A stretch of DNA of 64,000 bases from Nitzschia sp. DOCU1 (lineage: Eukaryota; Bacillariophyta; Bacillariophyceae; Bacillariales; Bacillariaceae), in the NCBI GenBank assembly GCA_951394045.1, contig OX595993.1, positions 558,001 to 622,000 on the forward strand. The letters are read 5' to 3'. Of the stretch, positions 1 to 9,471 are shown one piece after another; the stretch's first letter is position 1, and every line of letters begins with the position of its first letter. Position numbers and translations under genes: made by a program. A model generated the notes under the pieces. That model made no database searches, was not told the DNA's origin, and saw nothing but the letters and a program-made list of their open reading frames with translations.

Positions 1-652
1 TTTGTCATTGTAGCGGTAGCCCTCGACATCGTCGTCCGTGTAAAAGTTGACTGTTTGTTGTATATAGGCTTATTGTCGGCACTGAATCAACGTCCCTTTG
101 GCGTCTTGTGGTTTAAGAAGATAACCACGATGATTCGTTCGTTTCCTCTTCTGTGGACCAAAACGCCCCGATGGTTTTGTATCGTATCGTACATCATGAC
201 GGTTCTATTGATGAACAGACAGGCACTATAGCGCACCACGTAAATAAGATTTAAATTTGATATTGAGAAGCGAGGGACAAAGGGGGATTTCTTCGATGCG
301 TTGTTTGACTACTAGGTTCCTGTATTGCTCGTGCATTATACTCCTCGTACTAGCTAACATGGGTAGAACTGAGCAATGACACGATTGATTCTACTAGCGT
401 GTCGTGGTGGCTCCTGGCTTGGTGAGATGATGGGAATCATCTTGCCAATAATCGTGCCTAGCACCAGACATTCCAGCATGGCAAGGCTATTGTCGCCATG
501 TACTCCACTCGCAACTTCTGCCATTCTCCCAGTTGCCAAATGAACAGGAGCGATCGTCTTGGCCAGAGGTAATATGATTAGTAGTAGGAAGCTACTACTT
601 TGCTTTTGCAGTCGATGTTCGACGTTCCGACCAAGCCGAACCGTGCATTGTG
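1..652. other. no gene recognised (left edge)
   Basis: Only short overlapping open frames occur here, and none has a recognisable domain, a convincing start context or splice signals. I see no RNA gene or repeat. It may be the 3' flank of the methyltransferase-like fragment that follows on the minus strand. Confidence 0.5.
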
Positions 653-1252
653 TTACACCAAAAAATGTGCAGAGACTCCATGCTGCCTCAATCCATGAAA
701 GAGTTTGAATGAATCTTTCAAGCTACTCGCCATTGACCATCCCCATATCCTGGCCATTTCTTTCATGTAAACAGGTTGCTCAAAGTATAATTGATCAACA
801 AGTTTCGACAGACTCTCCTGTCGTAGCTGTTGTGCAAGTTTTGCCGCGTCAGCACCTATTTTCTCTCCCATAAAGATGATCACTACAAAGTCATCTGTCT
901 TGTACTTTTGCAGGATTGAATTCAGCGGATTCTGGTCATTTTTGGCCCCGAATAGGATAGGAGTGGAGACCTTGTGATACGAGCCCGGATATCCTTCGGG
1001 GAGTGGGCTGTTCTCGCCGCCCCCGCCATTTGCAGCCGATGACTCAGTCTCCACAGCATAAATGTGGTCGAATCGAATACCAAATTTCTGGTACAAATCG
1101 AGTAGCCCAACCGCAGGATTATTCGCCTCGACAGGAACATCACTATTTGCTCTGCTTGGAATGCGGTGGTGCGACAGGGATGAACCGATATCAAGAAGGA
1201 CGGTTTTAGAGTCAGGATGGATCTTTTGACAGATGGCCTCGAAATCATGCAC
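653..1252 (-). pseudogene. methyltransferase-like protein, 3' fragment
   Basis: A 200-codon minus-strand frame whose N-terminal part reads like the first strand and loop of a Rossmann-type SAM methyltransferase (VLLDIGSSLSHH, then FDHIYAVE, with an acidic residue ending the second strand). The C-terminal half is helical and ends in HGVSAHFLV. The frame is open only from a GTG codon directly preceded by an in-frame TAA. An ATG about 40 nt upstream lies in another frame. The 5' end is therefore either joined through an unseen intron or lost. It abuts AT-rich repeat DNA, which favours a truncated copy. The family assignment is inference from the motif pattern, and a diatom-specific family of similar fold is equally possible. 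Confidence 0.4.
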
Positions 1253-1390
1253 TTAATAAGACGAAGTTTGCAGATGCGGTGCACGCCATTTGAGTTGTTG
1301 TGTTTTGTGTTGTTGTGTGTTGTGTTTTGCTGCGGTCGCGTCGTTGCACTTTCAGAAATCTTTCTACGGCGCCTGCCCGCTGTGATGAAT

Positions 1391-1630
1391 CATTATGACT
1401 TTTGATATTCAGGAAAATCTACTGAATGACCTTTGGGCATCATTATGACTTTGATATTCAGGAAAATCTACTGAATGACTTTTAGATTCAGTAGAATCTA
1501 CTGAATGACTTTTAGATTCAGTAGAATCTACTGAATGACTTTTAGATTCAGTAGAATCTACTTACTTTTTAAGTAAAATACCCTTAAGGAAAATTTCCTT
1601 AAGGAATTTCTACTTAAGGAAAATCTACTG
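1391..1630. repeat. AT-rich tandem/palindromic repeat cluster
   Basis: Three exact head-to-tail copies of a 30-bp unit lie at 1471-1500, 1501-1530 and 1531-1560. Each unit contains the inverted pair CTACTGAAT / ATTCAGTAG, so each can fold as a hairpin. To the left, two imperfect ~40-bp copies containing GATATTCAGGAAAATCTACT sit at about 1391-1430 and 1441-1480. To the right, a palindromic run built on CCTTAAGG occupies 1580-1620. No gene is visible in it. Confidence 0.85.
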
Positions 1631-1730
1631 AATATGAGTCACGCGAACACACATTGGAATTCCGCCGAATGGGACTTCAGGGGTGCTTGCAATTGGAACG
1701 CCCCCGTCTGTCCTTCGTACGGATTCCCGA

Positions 1731-2722
1731 ATGCTCCTGGGAAGCAGAATTGCATCGCGAGGTGCTATCGGTCGTAGCAGCAGTCTTTCTTCGGTGAAGT
1801 GTCGTGGTGTTGTCTCGGGAAAAAGAACAAATCGGCCAAACCACATTAGTAATACAAGAACCGCCGCGAGTGAAATCGAGCTCCACGAAACTGTACAAAA
1901 GGATGAAACTTTGTCATCCTGCTCGCTTGGCGCCGCTGACTTCGCGAAGTCTTCGCCTACTGGAGAAGAAGACAATCACCGGGACAAAAATGACAGCGCC
2001 GGGGAATCTCAGACCACGCCCGAAGCCTCCATCCCTGTCTCGGTTTGTGCTAGCGACAATGTGGCATTGGATAACACGCCGACTAGCCCAGTCAAAAATG
2101 AAGAGGCTGCCATCAAACCAGAGCGATCACCGTCGACTCCGACTGAGGCAGTTGAACATGAGAAATCCGATGTTAGTATGTCGACCGTTCCTAGCAGCAC
2201 TGCCCAATCGGATGAGACGCCGACAAGTCCAGTAAGAACGGAAGAGACTAGCCACATACCCAACCGGTCACCGTCGACTCCGATAGAGGGGGTCAAGCCG
2301 AGCGGATTATTGGCGGCTAGGAAATCAATGTTTGAACATGAAGCCTCCGATGTGCCTGACTGGGCAAAGCGCTCGGGATCCCGCTCCAATACGTCGAGTC
2401 CAGGTCCAGGATCAAGGCCAAGTGTCAGACGATGCACCGAAGAAACTCAACACGATTCTGGATCGCAATCGTATCAATGGACCTGACTAGCTCCGACGAG
2501 GAGATATTCGCGGATATCATTGAGGAAAACTTGACGATCACCAAGATTGGCATCGATTTGCGTAGCAAGGCGGCACAGGTCAAGTTGGACCGAAAGACTG
2601 GCTACAATATACAGTTTGAACTCAGAGAAAAAGCAGCAGCTGCGGAAGGGGAGGAATTTGATGGGAACGACAGTTTTGCCGTCATCCACAGAAACTCGGG
2701 CTCTGCATGGCTAGCTGCTTAA
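1731..2722 (+). pseudogene. tropomodulin/leiomodin-like pseudogene
   Basis: The 5' part (first ATG at 1731) is a Ser/Thr/Pro-rich, acidic, disordered stretch with two related ~40-residue repeats containing SPSTPxE and TPTSPV. Around 2420-2480 the frame changes to read SDDAPKKLNTILDR, the pattern that opens the tropomodulin LRR domain. A second change at about 2478 reads PDLTSSDEEIF, then IIEENLTITKIGIDLRSK and LDRKTGYN, which resembles the last LRR of tropomodulin-like actin pointed-end cappers. There is no room for an intron at either shift. The LRRs normally found between these two blocks are missing. Two frameshifts plus an internal deletion indicate a decayed copy. Sequencing error could explain the shifts but not the deletion. 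Confidence 0.55.
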
Positions 2723-3175
2723 AAGCTACTAAATTTTATTGTCTATCGAATCCATCTCTTTCATGGCCAAGGACCACAGACTCTTGTTCATTGGCATGGT
2801 ATGGCTAGCCATATCTCTATCTACCGATAGTAGTTGCGAGCCACTCGATCGCGACTCTAGCTGGCCACTACCCGTAGCTACTAGAGAGCTCTAGTAGAGG
2901 TATCATACCTGGTACATAGTTGCCTTTCGGCACGAGCAGGATTGGAAGGTTGTGAGACCGCCATTGCTACTTAATGGATATCCGTCTCCACAAAGAATGA
3001 CTCATCAAATATAGCCCCGACGATGACGTCCGAAGACGATGCTTTAAACACGCATGGAATTTGAGAACCAAGCGTCTGTTATGAATGCGTTGTGACAAGC
3101 CCCCGCCAAGACGTACGAATTCCCAAGAAGCTATCGATGGGAGCGCGCGAATGACGACGAAGCTTCCGCGGGTCG
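2723..3175. other. intergenic, no gene seen
   Basis: About 450 bp between the tropomodulin-like pseudogene and the CRAL-TRIO/DUF6824 gene. It has no open frame of note. CTAG-rich stretches occur near 2800-2900. It probably contains the promoter of the downstream plus-strand gene. Confidence 0.5.
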
Positions 3176-4923
3176 ATGGATCAAGTCGTGATTCCGTTCG
3201 TCGGCACTACGGTTGCATCTCGTGATGCATCCACTCTGACTCACTTGCTTGGATTTGTTCTCAACCCCATCATCAAGAAGAAGCGATTACCGGACACGTA
3301 CTCACTAACCATGGTGTTGGACTCGTTTACTCCTGAACTTGCTAGATCGGCTGGTCTCGCGGATAATCGATTCCCTCAAACCGATGAAGAAGCGGATATT
3401 GCCGAGAGCGTGCTAACACGCGAGCTGGAAAAGTTGAGTCTCGATGAGCACGAAAAGATTCTCTTTGAGATCCATGGCATTGCCTCTACACCCGAAGAAG
3501 ACCCAGAAACGTTGGATAATATGCTACAGGAAGTCGAGAATGCTATTCACAAAATGAAGAGAAAGAAGAAGGAAGCCTACGAACTGGCAAAGTTTTTGAA
3601 TCCAACGTATGTGGAAAGCAAACGATTCCGACTCCAATTTCTCCGTTCCGAGTGCTTTGACCCCAAGGCAGCCGCGCAAACTATTGTGACTCACTTTGAC
3701 ATTAAACGTAAAATCTTTGGTGACGGTGAAGTCCTGGCCCGTGATGTCGTTCAGGCGGACTTGAACGAAGAAGACATGGAGAAATTAAGGGGTGGATTTC
3801 TTCAGATACTCCCCAGGCGGGATGCTGCTGGGAGAACGGTCATATGCTTGAACCTTGGGTTCAAAAGACAAAACGAACTAGCAAGTCCACTGGTAAGTAG
3901 CTTCCTGGAATTTGAATTCCATTCTGCCTTGCGTCGAGCATTCACTTGCTGGCTGGATACTGAGCTCACCCGCTGAATATCGTTCATGCCACCCATTAGA
4001 GTCGATGCTCTTGGTATTTTATGATGAACGCCATGCGAGACGAAGACGCACAAAGAGCTGGTGTTGTCTATGTCATGTACAATTACTGCCAACATCGGGA
4101 AGAAGTGGATTTTCAGAGGGAGATTCATCAGCTCCGCTCTGCCTTGCCCCAACGAACACACGCGGCGCACTATTGCTACGATGACAGGAACCTTCGACCA
4201 TTTGTGACGGGTGTCAGGCTGTTTTTGGACAAGACATCTCGATTTCGATTGCGTCCACATTGTGGTACACCGGAAGAGATTGAATTTCAGCTCCAGACAT
4301 TTGGAATTCCGACCGAGTGTTCTCCCATGCAAAAGGATGGGAGCTGGGACGTTACGTGGCACAATGAGTGGCTAGCAGCCAATCGGGCTAGAGAAGAGAC
4401 GGAAGCGCAAACGGTACAAGACGACGACAACAATGCTACGAATGACAACAATAAGGAATCGATCATTGTCCCGCGAAAGTTTGACGTACTCTTTGGCAGG
4501 GGAAAGATTGCCAAAACGCACACGGGGAACCTCCGTGCTTTGCTACTCTGCGAAATGAACTATTCACGCTACGAGTCCCCACTAAGTGGAAAATATGGGA
4601 AGACGGAGGTTGCAGACCAAATTGTGAGGATGATTCACGAGTCTGGGGGCCGATTCTTGAGACCAGAGAACGGCGGATGGGTGGAAGTTGACGACACTGA
4701 CGCTAGGGAGAAGATTGCCCATTTCTTCCGCCACATGCGTTTCAAGGTAAAGACGACGATGACGAGCTCATCAACCACGGATGCATCATCATCGTCGTTG
4801 AATGAGTCGGAATCGTCGTCTGAGGAATTCATGACGGACTCTCCGGTCAGTGCAGCCAAGAAACTTGCCGGGGTCAAGCGAGTAACACCTTGTCCCTCGC
4901 CGGCTTTTGTTTCGGCGGTATAG
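3176..4923 (+). CDS. CRAL-TRIO-like protein with C-terminal DUF6824 domain
   Basis: Two exons, 3176-3892 and 4000-4923, with a GT-AG intron (donor CTG/GTAAGT, acceptor CATTAG) that joins in phase 0 and gives 546 aa. Residues ~145-200 match the helical N-terminal module of SEC14/CRAL-TRIO proteins (RLQFLRSECFDPKAAAQTI). Residues ~200-345 read like the lipid-binding lobe, which the intron interrupts. Residues ~400-485 form a DUF6824 domain with the signature DVLFGRGK followed by HTGN, then GKTEVADQIV and GWVEVDD. This domain is abundant in diatoms and is proposed to be nuclear or DNA-binding. The Ser-rich C-terminal tail is probably disordered. A lipid-sensing regulator is one reading of the combination, and that is inference. 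Exon structure and the DUF6824 call are firm; the CRAL-TRIO call is moderate. Confidence 0.8.
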
Positions 4924-5214
4924 CCATGCCTGGGATACTCTTTTCCCCCGTTGCTAGCCGGCCTCAATCATCTTTGAAGTTACATATTACTTACTCTAGA
5001 AGCTCTCCATTTTTGATACCGCCTAGTAGTTTGTACGTCTACTACTTTAGAGAGACCCAGAAATCCGGTAACTACCAAAAAATTTGTGGAAAAAGTTATA
5101 AGTTCTTGTCTTCTTATACTCTTTATATTGTACAGCCCCGCAACTCTCTATTTACACGAGTGGCGAAACAATTGATTGCGCACAGTAGGCGCAATTCACT
5201 AGCCCCCTTTGCCC
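4924..5214. other. short convergent 3' intergenic region
   Basis: Separates the 3' ends of the plus-strand DUF6824 gene and the minus-strand membrane-protein gene. No gene is seen. Confidence 0.5.
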
Positions 5215-7476
5215 TCAAGGCTGCGGAAAGACATATGATAGGTTGGAGGAAACGTAGTCGAATTCAACATTCTGACACTGCTCCAGTGGATTTCGTTCAA
5301 ATTCACTTTGGATTCCTAGTCGTCTTCGCGCCACTCCAGAGCAAGTCACAAACTCGGGGCCGCTTCTCTTTTCATCGCAAAAGACACATTGGTTCAACCA
5401 GTCGTAGTCTTTAGCGTCCTCAATGGTATTGCTCTGTGCAATGCCAATCAACATGGATGAAAGACATGTCCACATGCAATACTTGGCTGTACTTCGCATA
5501 TTCTCTACCCAGCAGCCTGTGCAAGAACGAGTAAAGCCGATTTCTCGTTCCAGACAATCCGTCAGTTCTTCGTCCTTACCAAAGATAGCTTGGAAGCTAC
5601 ACTCCTTGGCGGACTCGGCGACTGTCTTGCGGGTCTCAACATATTTCTCAATATCAAAAGAATTGGAACACTCTCCGCATGCTCCACAATGCGCCACCAC
5701 GTAACCAGCTTGTTTGGCTTCGGCCGTAGTCTCAAATGTTTCAAAGGGACGATTGGGATCTAATGGATGAAACGCGCACACAACATCTGTGATGAAGTTG
5801 TACGATGTTGCGGGCGCCTTGGCAGCATTTCTGTTCTCAAAGTAGGAGCCCACGAGCACAAGAACAACCAAAACGTAAATAAATACCACGATCCCCAAAA
5901 ACACATGTTCGACCCGTCGCCAGCGCGTGGGTTGGCGGTTGGGGAGATATGGGTTTGTCGTTGTAATGGTGGAATCCGTCGAGTCATATTGCATGTCTTC
6001 ATCCTCCTCCTCATCGTCTTCGGGTTGGACCTTTTCGCGTGGCGACTTATCGGGCGTGGACATAGGGCTGATCTCGCCAACACTGTTGTTGATGCTGCTG
6101 CCGGCACGCGTCGTGTCGACGATGTGGAAATCCGAGTCATCATTAGACGATTCCGTGATTGTAGCTAGGATTGAAACGTCGTGCCTGGACGACTTGGTGT
6201 CCGTCGTCATATTGTCCACTTCGTCTTCTTCCCTAGCTTCCTCGCCGACGCCTCCTTCTTCTTCCGCATGAACTTGGCGTTGGTTCCATTCGTACTTGTG
6301 CTGCTCATCAAAGCGATCCTCTTCGTCATCATCTTCCGAGGCGCCAAAAGTGCCTGCCGTCCCTAGACGAGGACGAGGTGCCTTATTGTCATTATTGGTC
6401 ATCGCTGGCGTCGCCTCGCCATATTGTTGTTGTTGATGATGGGGACACTCGTCGACGACAGAAGTCTGCTGTTGGCTTGGTGTCGTCGCTGCCCGCGCCG
6501 CTTGATTCCCCGTGACCTGAGAAAATTGTGACGGCCGAACAAGCCGGGACAAGGACCAAGCACAGATCCATAGAAAGGGAGTCCAAATGGCGGTATGACT
6601 GGTAGGCCCCAGGACGCACCTGCCACTGCAGTTTTCGGGACGTTCATACAAGGACGGATCCACCACAGAAGAATACTGCGAGTAATAGTCATCATCGTCG
6701 TCGTGACGATTATTTTCCAGTTCTTCTTCTGTTAACTCGTCACACATGCACACATTGGACAGCAAAATGAAAAAAATCCCAGCGGATCCCAGACAGCACC
6801 ACAAAAGGAGGCGACGCCCCACTCTCCAAAGAGTCGCCGGCGAGTAATGCTCCAACAAGAAGCATTTGACGATAAGCACCATCAAAAAGTAGGTAAAGAT
6901 GAAAAACGTGGACCATATATTGAATCTCCACCAGTAGGATATCGAATCCCCCAGCCAGTAGATCAAGGCTATAGCGACAATCCAGCTGCCTATCCTGCCC
7001 CAGGCGATGATTTGCGTGAGGACAGCAATGGCTGCCAAACTCGAGAGCATGGCTGTCATGCTCAGAAAGCGGGCGGCCCGTAAGGGGGCATCCAACTCAT
7101 AGGCAAAAAAGAGGACACTCCACAACTGACAATTCTGATCGGTATCTTGCAAACTCCAAATGCCGTACCCGCCCCCCACGAACCACGGCATTTCGGCCCC
7201 ATAGAATGTGTTGCAGCTCCAGCTGGCGATAAAGGTGAAGCCAGCTGCAATCATGCATAATACTAAGACACAATATGGGCCTAGCTGTCCCCAAATACGA
7301 GCGATACTGCTAAGAGGGTCGTCATCGGAACGGCGTTTCCTACGACAACAACCACAGAAGGGAAGCGAAGGAAAGGGAGATTCCCTGATTTCCCTTCCGC
7401 ATTGCTCTTTTCCCCAGGACTCTTCATTGTAGGAACTAGTGCTATTGTCGCACGAACAGCGTTCTATTGTTGTCAT
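5215..7476 (-). CDS. multi-pass membrane protein with cysteine-rich C-terminal domain
   Basis: 753 aa, single exon. The ATG at 7476 is chosen over an in-frame TTG two codons upstream. Hydrophobic segments lie at ~67-88, 138-160, 162-184, 186-208, 222-246 and 295-316. A long acidic, Asp/Glu/Ser-rich linker follows (~320-520, presumably cytosolic), then one more membrane segment (~527-552) and a ~200-residue tail with many cysteines in paired motifs (CGACGEC, CTGC, CVFC) that looks extracytoplasmic and disulfide-bonded. The N terminus has a CGCC plus basic cluster that could be palmitoylated. I do not recognise the family; it resembles uncharacterised diatom membrane proteins. No catalytic motif is visible. 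Confidence 0.7.
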   Translation of the reverse strand: MTTIERCSCDNSTSSYNEESWGKEQCGREIRESPFPSLPFCGCCRRKRRSDDDPLSSIARIWGQLGPYCVLVLCMIAAGFTFIASWSCNTFYGAEMPWFVGGGYGIWSLQDTDQNCQLWSVLFFAYELDAPLRAARFLSMTAMLSSLAAIAVLTQIIAWGRIGSWIVAIALIYWLGDSISYWWRFNIWSTFFIFTYFLMVLIVKCFLLEHYSPATLWRVGRRLLLWCCLGSAGIFFILLSNVCMCDELTEEELENNRHDDDDDYYSQYSSVVDPSLYERPENCSGRCVLGPTSHTAIWTPFLWICAWSLSRLVRPSQFSQVTGNQAARAATTPSQQQTSVVDECPHHQQQQYGEATPAMTNNDNKAPRPRLGTAGTFGASEDDDEEDRFDEQHKYEWNQRQVHAEEEGGVGEEAREEDEVDNMTTDTKSSRHDVSILATITESSNDDSDFHIVDTTRAGSSINNSVGEISPMSTPDKSPREKVQPEDDEEEDEDMQYDSTDSTITTTNPYLPNRQPTRWRRVEHVFLGIVVFIYVLVVLVLVGSYFENRNAAKAPATSYNFITDVVCAFHPLDPNRPFETFETTAEAKQAGYVVAHCGACGECSNSFDIEKYVETRKTVAESAKECSFQAIFGKDEELTDCLEREIGFTRSCTGCWVENMRSTAKYCMWTCLSSMLIGIAQSNTIEDAKDYDWLNQCVFCDEKRSGPEFVTCSGVARRRLGIQSEFERNPLEQCQNVEFDYVSSNLSYVFPQP

Positions 7477-7816
7477 TTTCAATTCAAATCAGTTATTCTT
7501 TCCATAATTTGTGAGTTTCGCATTTACAGGAGAGACAGAATGGAAACCCGTCAAGACTGGACAGAATGGAAACCCGTCAAGACTGGAAAGTGATCGCTTC
7601 TTGCATGCCAGGTAGATCCGCGTATTCGTACCAGGTACTGGTAGTAGGACGACGGAATGCTTCCAAAGACGCTCGTGACTGGCCTTGTGTGCGTTTTGAT
7701 TCCGCTAACAACCCGGCGGCACCTCTCGTACCATTTCTACGAGAAGACCCAACGGCGTCCGTCGTCCGGAAGCAAGAGCGAGCTGTTCTCCTTCTCTCGC
7801 CAGATTCCGGTTTTTC
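7477..7816. other. intergenic 5' flank of membrane-protein gene
   Basis: Contains two exact tandem copies of a 26-bp sequence beginning GACAGAATGG (7534-7559 and 7560-7585). Beyond 7800 it runs into the terminal inverted repeat of the first transposable unit. No gene is supported. Confidence 0.6.
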
Positions 7817-8638
7817 GGCAATTTTTTGGTAGTCCTGGCCGGAAAAAAAGGGGGGAAAATTCGGTGCACCGAAGGTGCGCCGACGGGGCGCCGAGAGGGC
7901 GCACCGATACCGAATATTATGATAGTCATACGATAGCTACTCTTCTCTCCTTTTACATACTAATAGGTGGGAAAGTAGCAGTGGCTCAACTAACAATAGC
8001 TAGTATACTGCTACTACTAGCTACTAATAGTAGTAGTACTACTAGTGATGCTGCTGGCAGCAAGAGGACGAGGACGACCACGACACGTATCAAACGAGGA
8101 GGAGGACAAGCAGTGCTGGTGCTATGATACCTAGTAGTAGTACAACCCCTGGCGAGGTACTCCTTCAACTACTAGCTAAGCGTACTACTACCAGCACTCC
8201 TAGCTAGTACTAGTAGTACTATGCTTTTCTTGTTGTTGTACTAGCGCTAGTAGAAAGGCAGCTAATAGCCTGCTGCAGCTACAACTAGTAGTACTTTTAC
8301 TGCCACGAGGACTGGAAAGCACCACGGAAGCCTTCGGCGGTGCATCGTCCTACCTGCGACGGTGGCAGTCATAGGCACTACTAGTACTAGTACTAGTAGT
8401 GCTAGTAACAGCACGGCATATGATGACTACTACTGGCTATCTCTAGTAGTAGTAATCAAAGAGCAAAGAAAGGCTAAATCCTTCGTGTCCATGAACGATT
8501 TAGCCATTCTCGTTAGTAGAGTACAACGATTATTAATAGGTTATGTTGTCTCTCATGAACGATTTAGCCATTCTTTATCTCCAGAGTAACAGGTTATGTT
8601 GTCTCACATGAACGGCCAGGAGAATGAAAAGTTTGCCG
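7816..8638. mobile_element. non-autonomous TIR element, copy 1
   Basis: An ~823-bp unit bounded by imperfect 26-bp terminal inverted repeats: left end 7816-7841 (CGGCAA...CCTGGCCG), right end 8613-8638 (CGGCCAGG...TTGCCG), about 18 of 26 positions matching. It repeats with a period of 827 bp as copy 2 and appears identical throughout. The interior has a GC-rich hairpin run (7862-7905), many CTAGTAGTA-type runs and the subterminal motif AGGTTATGTTGTCT at 8538-8551 and 8591-8604. The same motif lies next to the right end of the transposase-bearing element. Its short open frames (for example 60 and 75 codons) have no recognisable protein. GTTTTT precedes it and GTTTT follows it. Confidence 0.75.
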
Positions 8639-8642
8639 GTTT

Positions 8643-9465
8643 TGGCAATTTTTTGGTAGTCCTGGCCGGAAAAAAAGGGGGGAAAATTCGGTGCACCGAA
8701 GGTGCGCCGACGGGGCGCCGAGAGGGCGCACCGATACCGAATATTATGATAGTCATACGATAGCTACTCTTCTCTCCTTTTACATACTAATAGGTGGGAA
8801 AGTAGCAGTGGCTCAACTAACAATAGCTAGTATACTGCTACTACTAGCTACTAATAGTAGTAGTACTACTAGTGATGCTGCTGGCAGCAAGAGGACGAGG
8901 ACGACCACGACACGTATCAAACGAGGAGGAGGACAAGCAGTGCTGGTGCTATGATACCTAGTAGTAGTACAACCCCTGGCGAGGTACTCCTTCAACTACT
9001 AGCTAAGCGTACTACTACCAGCACTCCTAGCTAGTACTAGTAGTACTATGCTTTTCTTGTTGTTGTACTAGCGCTAGTAGAAAGGCAGCTAATAGCCTGC
9101 TGCAGCTACAACTAGTAGTACTTTTACTGCCACGAGGACTGGAAAGCACCACGGAAGCCTTCGGCGGTGCATCGTCCTACCTGCGACGGTGGCAGTCATA
9201 GGCACTACTAGTACTAGTACTAGTAGTGCTAGTAACAGCACGGCATATGATGACTACTACTGGCTATCTCTAGTAGTAGTAATCAAAGAGCAAAGAAAGG
9301 CTAAATCCTTCGTGTCCATGAACGATTTAGCCATTCTCGTTAGTAGAGTACAACGATTATTAATAGGTTATGTTGTCTCTCATGAACGATTTAGCCATTC
9401 TTTATCTCCAGAGTAACAGGTTATGTTGTCTCACATGAACGGCCAGGAGAATGAAAAGTTTGCCG
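8643..9465. mobile_element. non-autonomous TIR element, copy 2
   Basis: The second unit, in direct orientation. It appears identical to copy 1 at an offset of 827 bp, including TIRs, GC-rich hairpins and subterminal motifs (9365-9378 and 9418-9431). It is separated from copy 1 by about GTTTT and from the downstream large element by GTTTTC. This fits tandem insertion at a repeated target, or duplication after insertion. Near-perfect identity implies a very recent event or an assembly artefact. Confidence 0.75.
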
Positions 9466-9471
9466 GTTTTC

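Noticed and set aside
354..539. 61-codon plus/minus frame at the left edge
   Set aside because: No domain, weak composition, no start context; length is expected by chance.
1625..1975. Minus-strand frame with a membrane-like stretch opposite the tropomodulin-like pseudogene
   Set aside because: It is the complement of the Ser/Thr-rich reading; the hydrophobic stretch is a by-product of that composition.
7657..8127. 156-codon plus-strand frame running into the first small transposable unit, repeated in part in unit 2
   Set aside because: It crosses the unit boundary and the repeated part is low-complexity (SSSTT, RTRTTTT); repetition reflects DNA duplication, not protein conservation.
7816..9465. 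Interpretation of the two 827-bp copies as LTRs of a retrotransposon
   Set aside because: There is no internal region between them, no primer-binding site or polypurine tract, and each copy has its own inverted termini.
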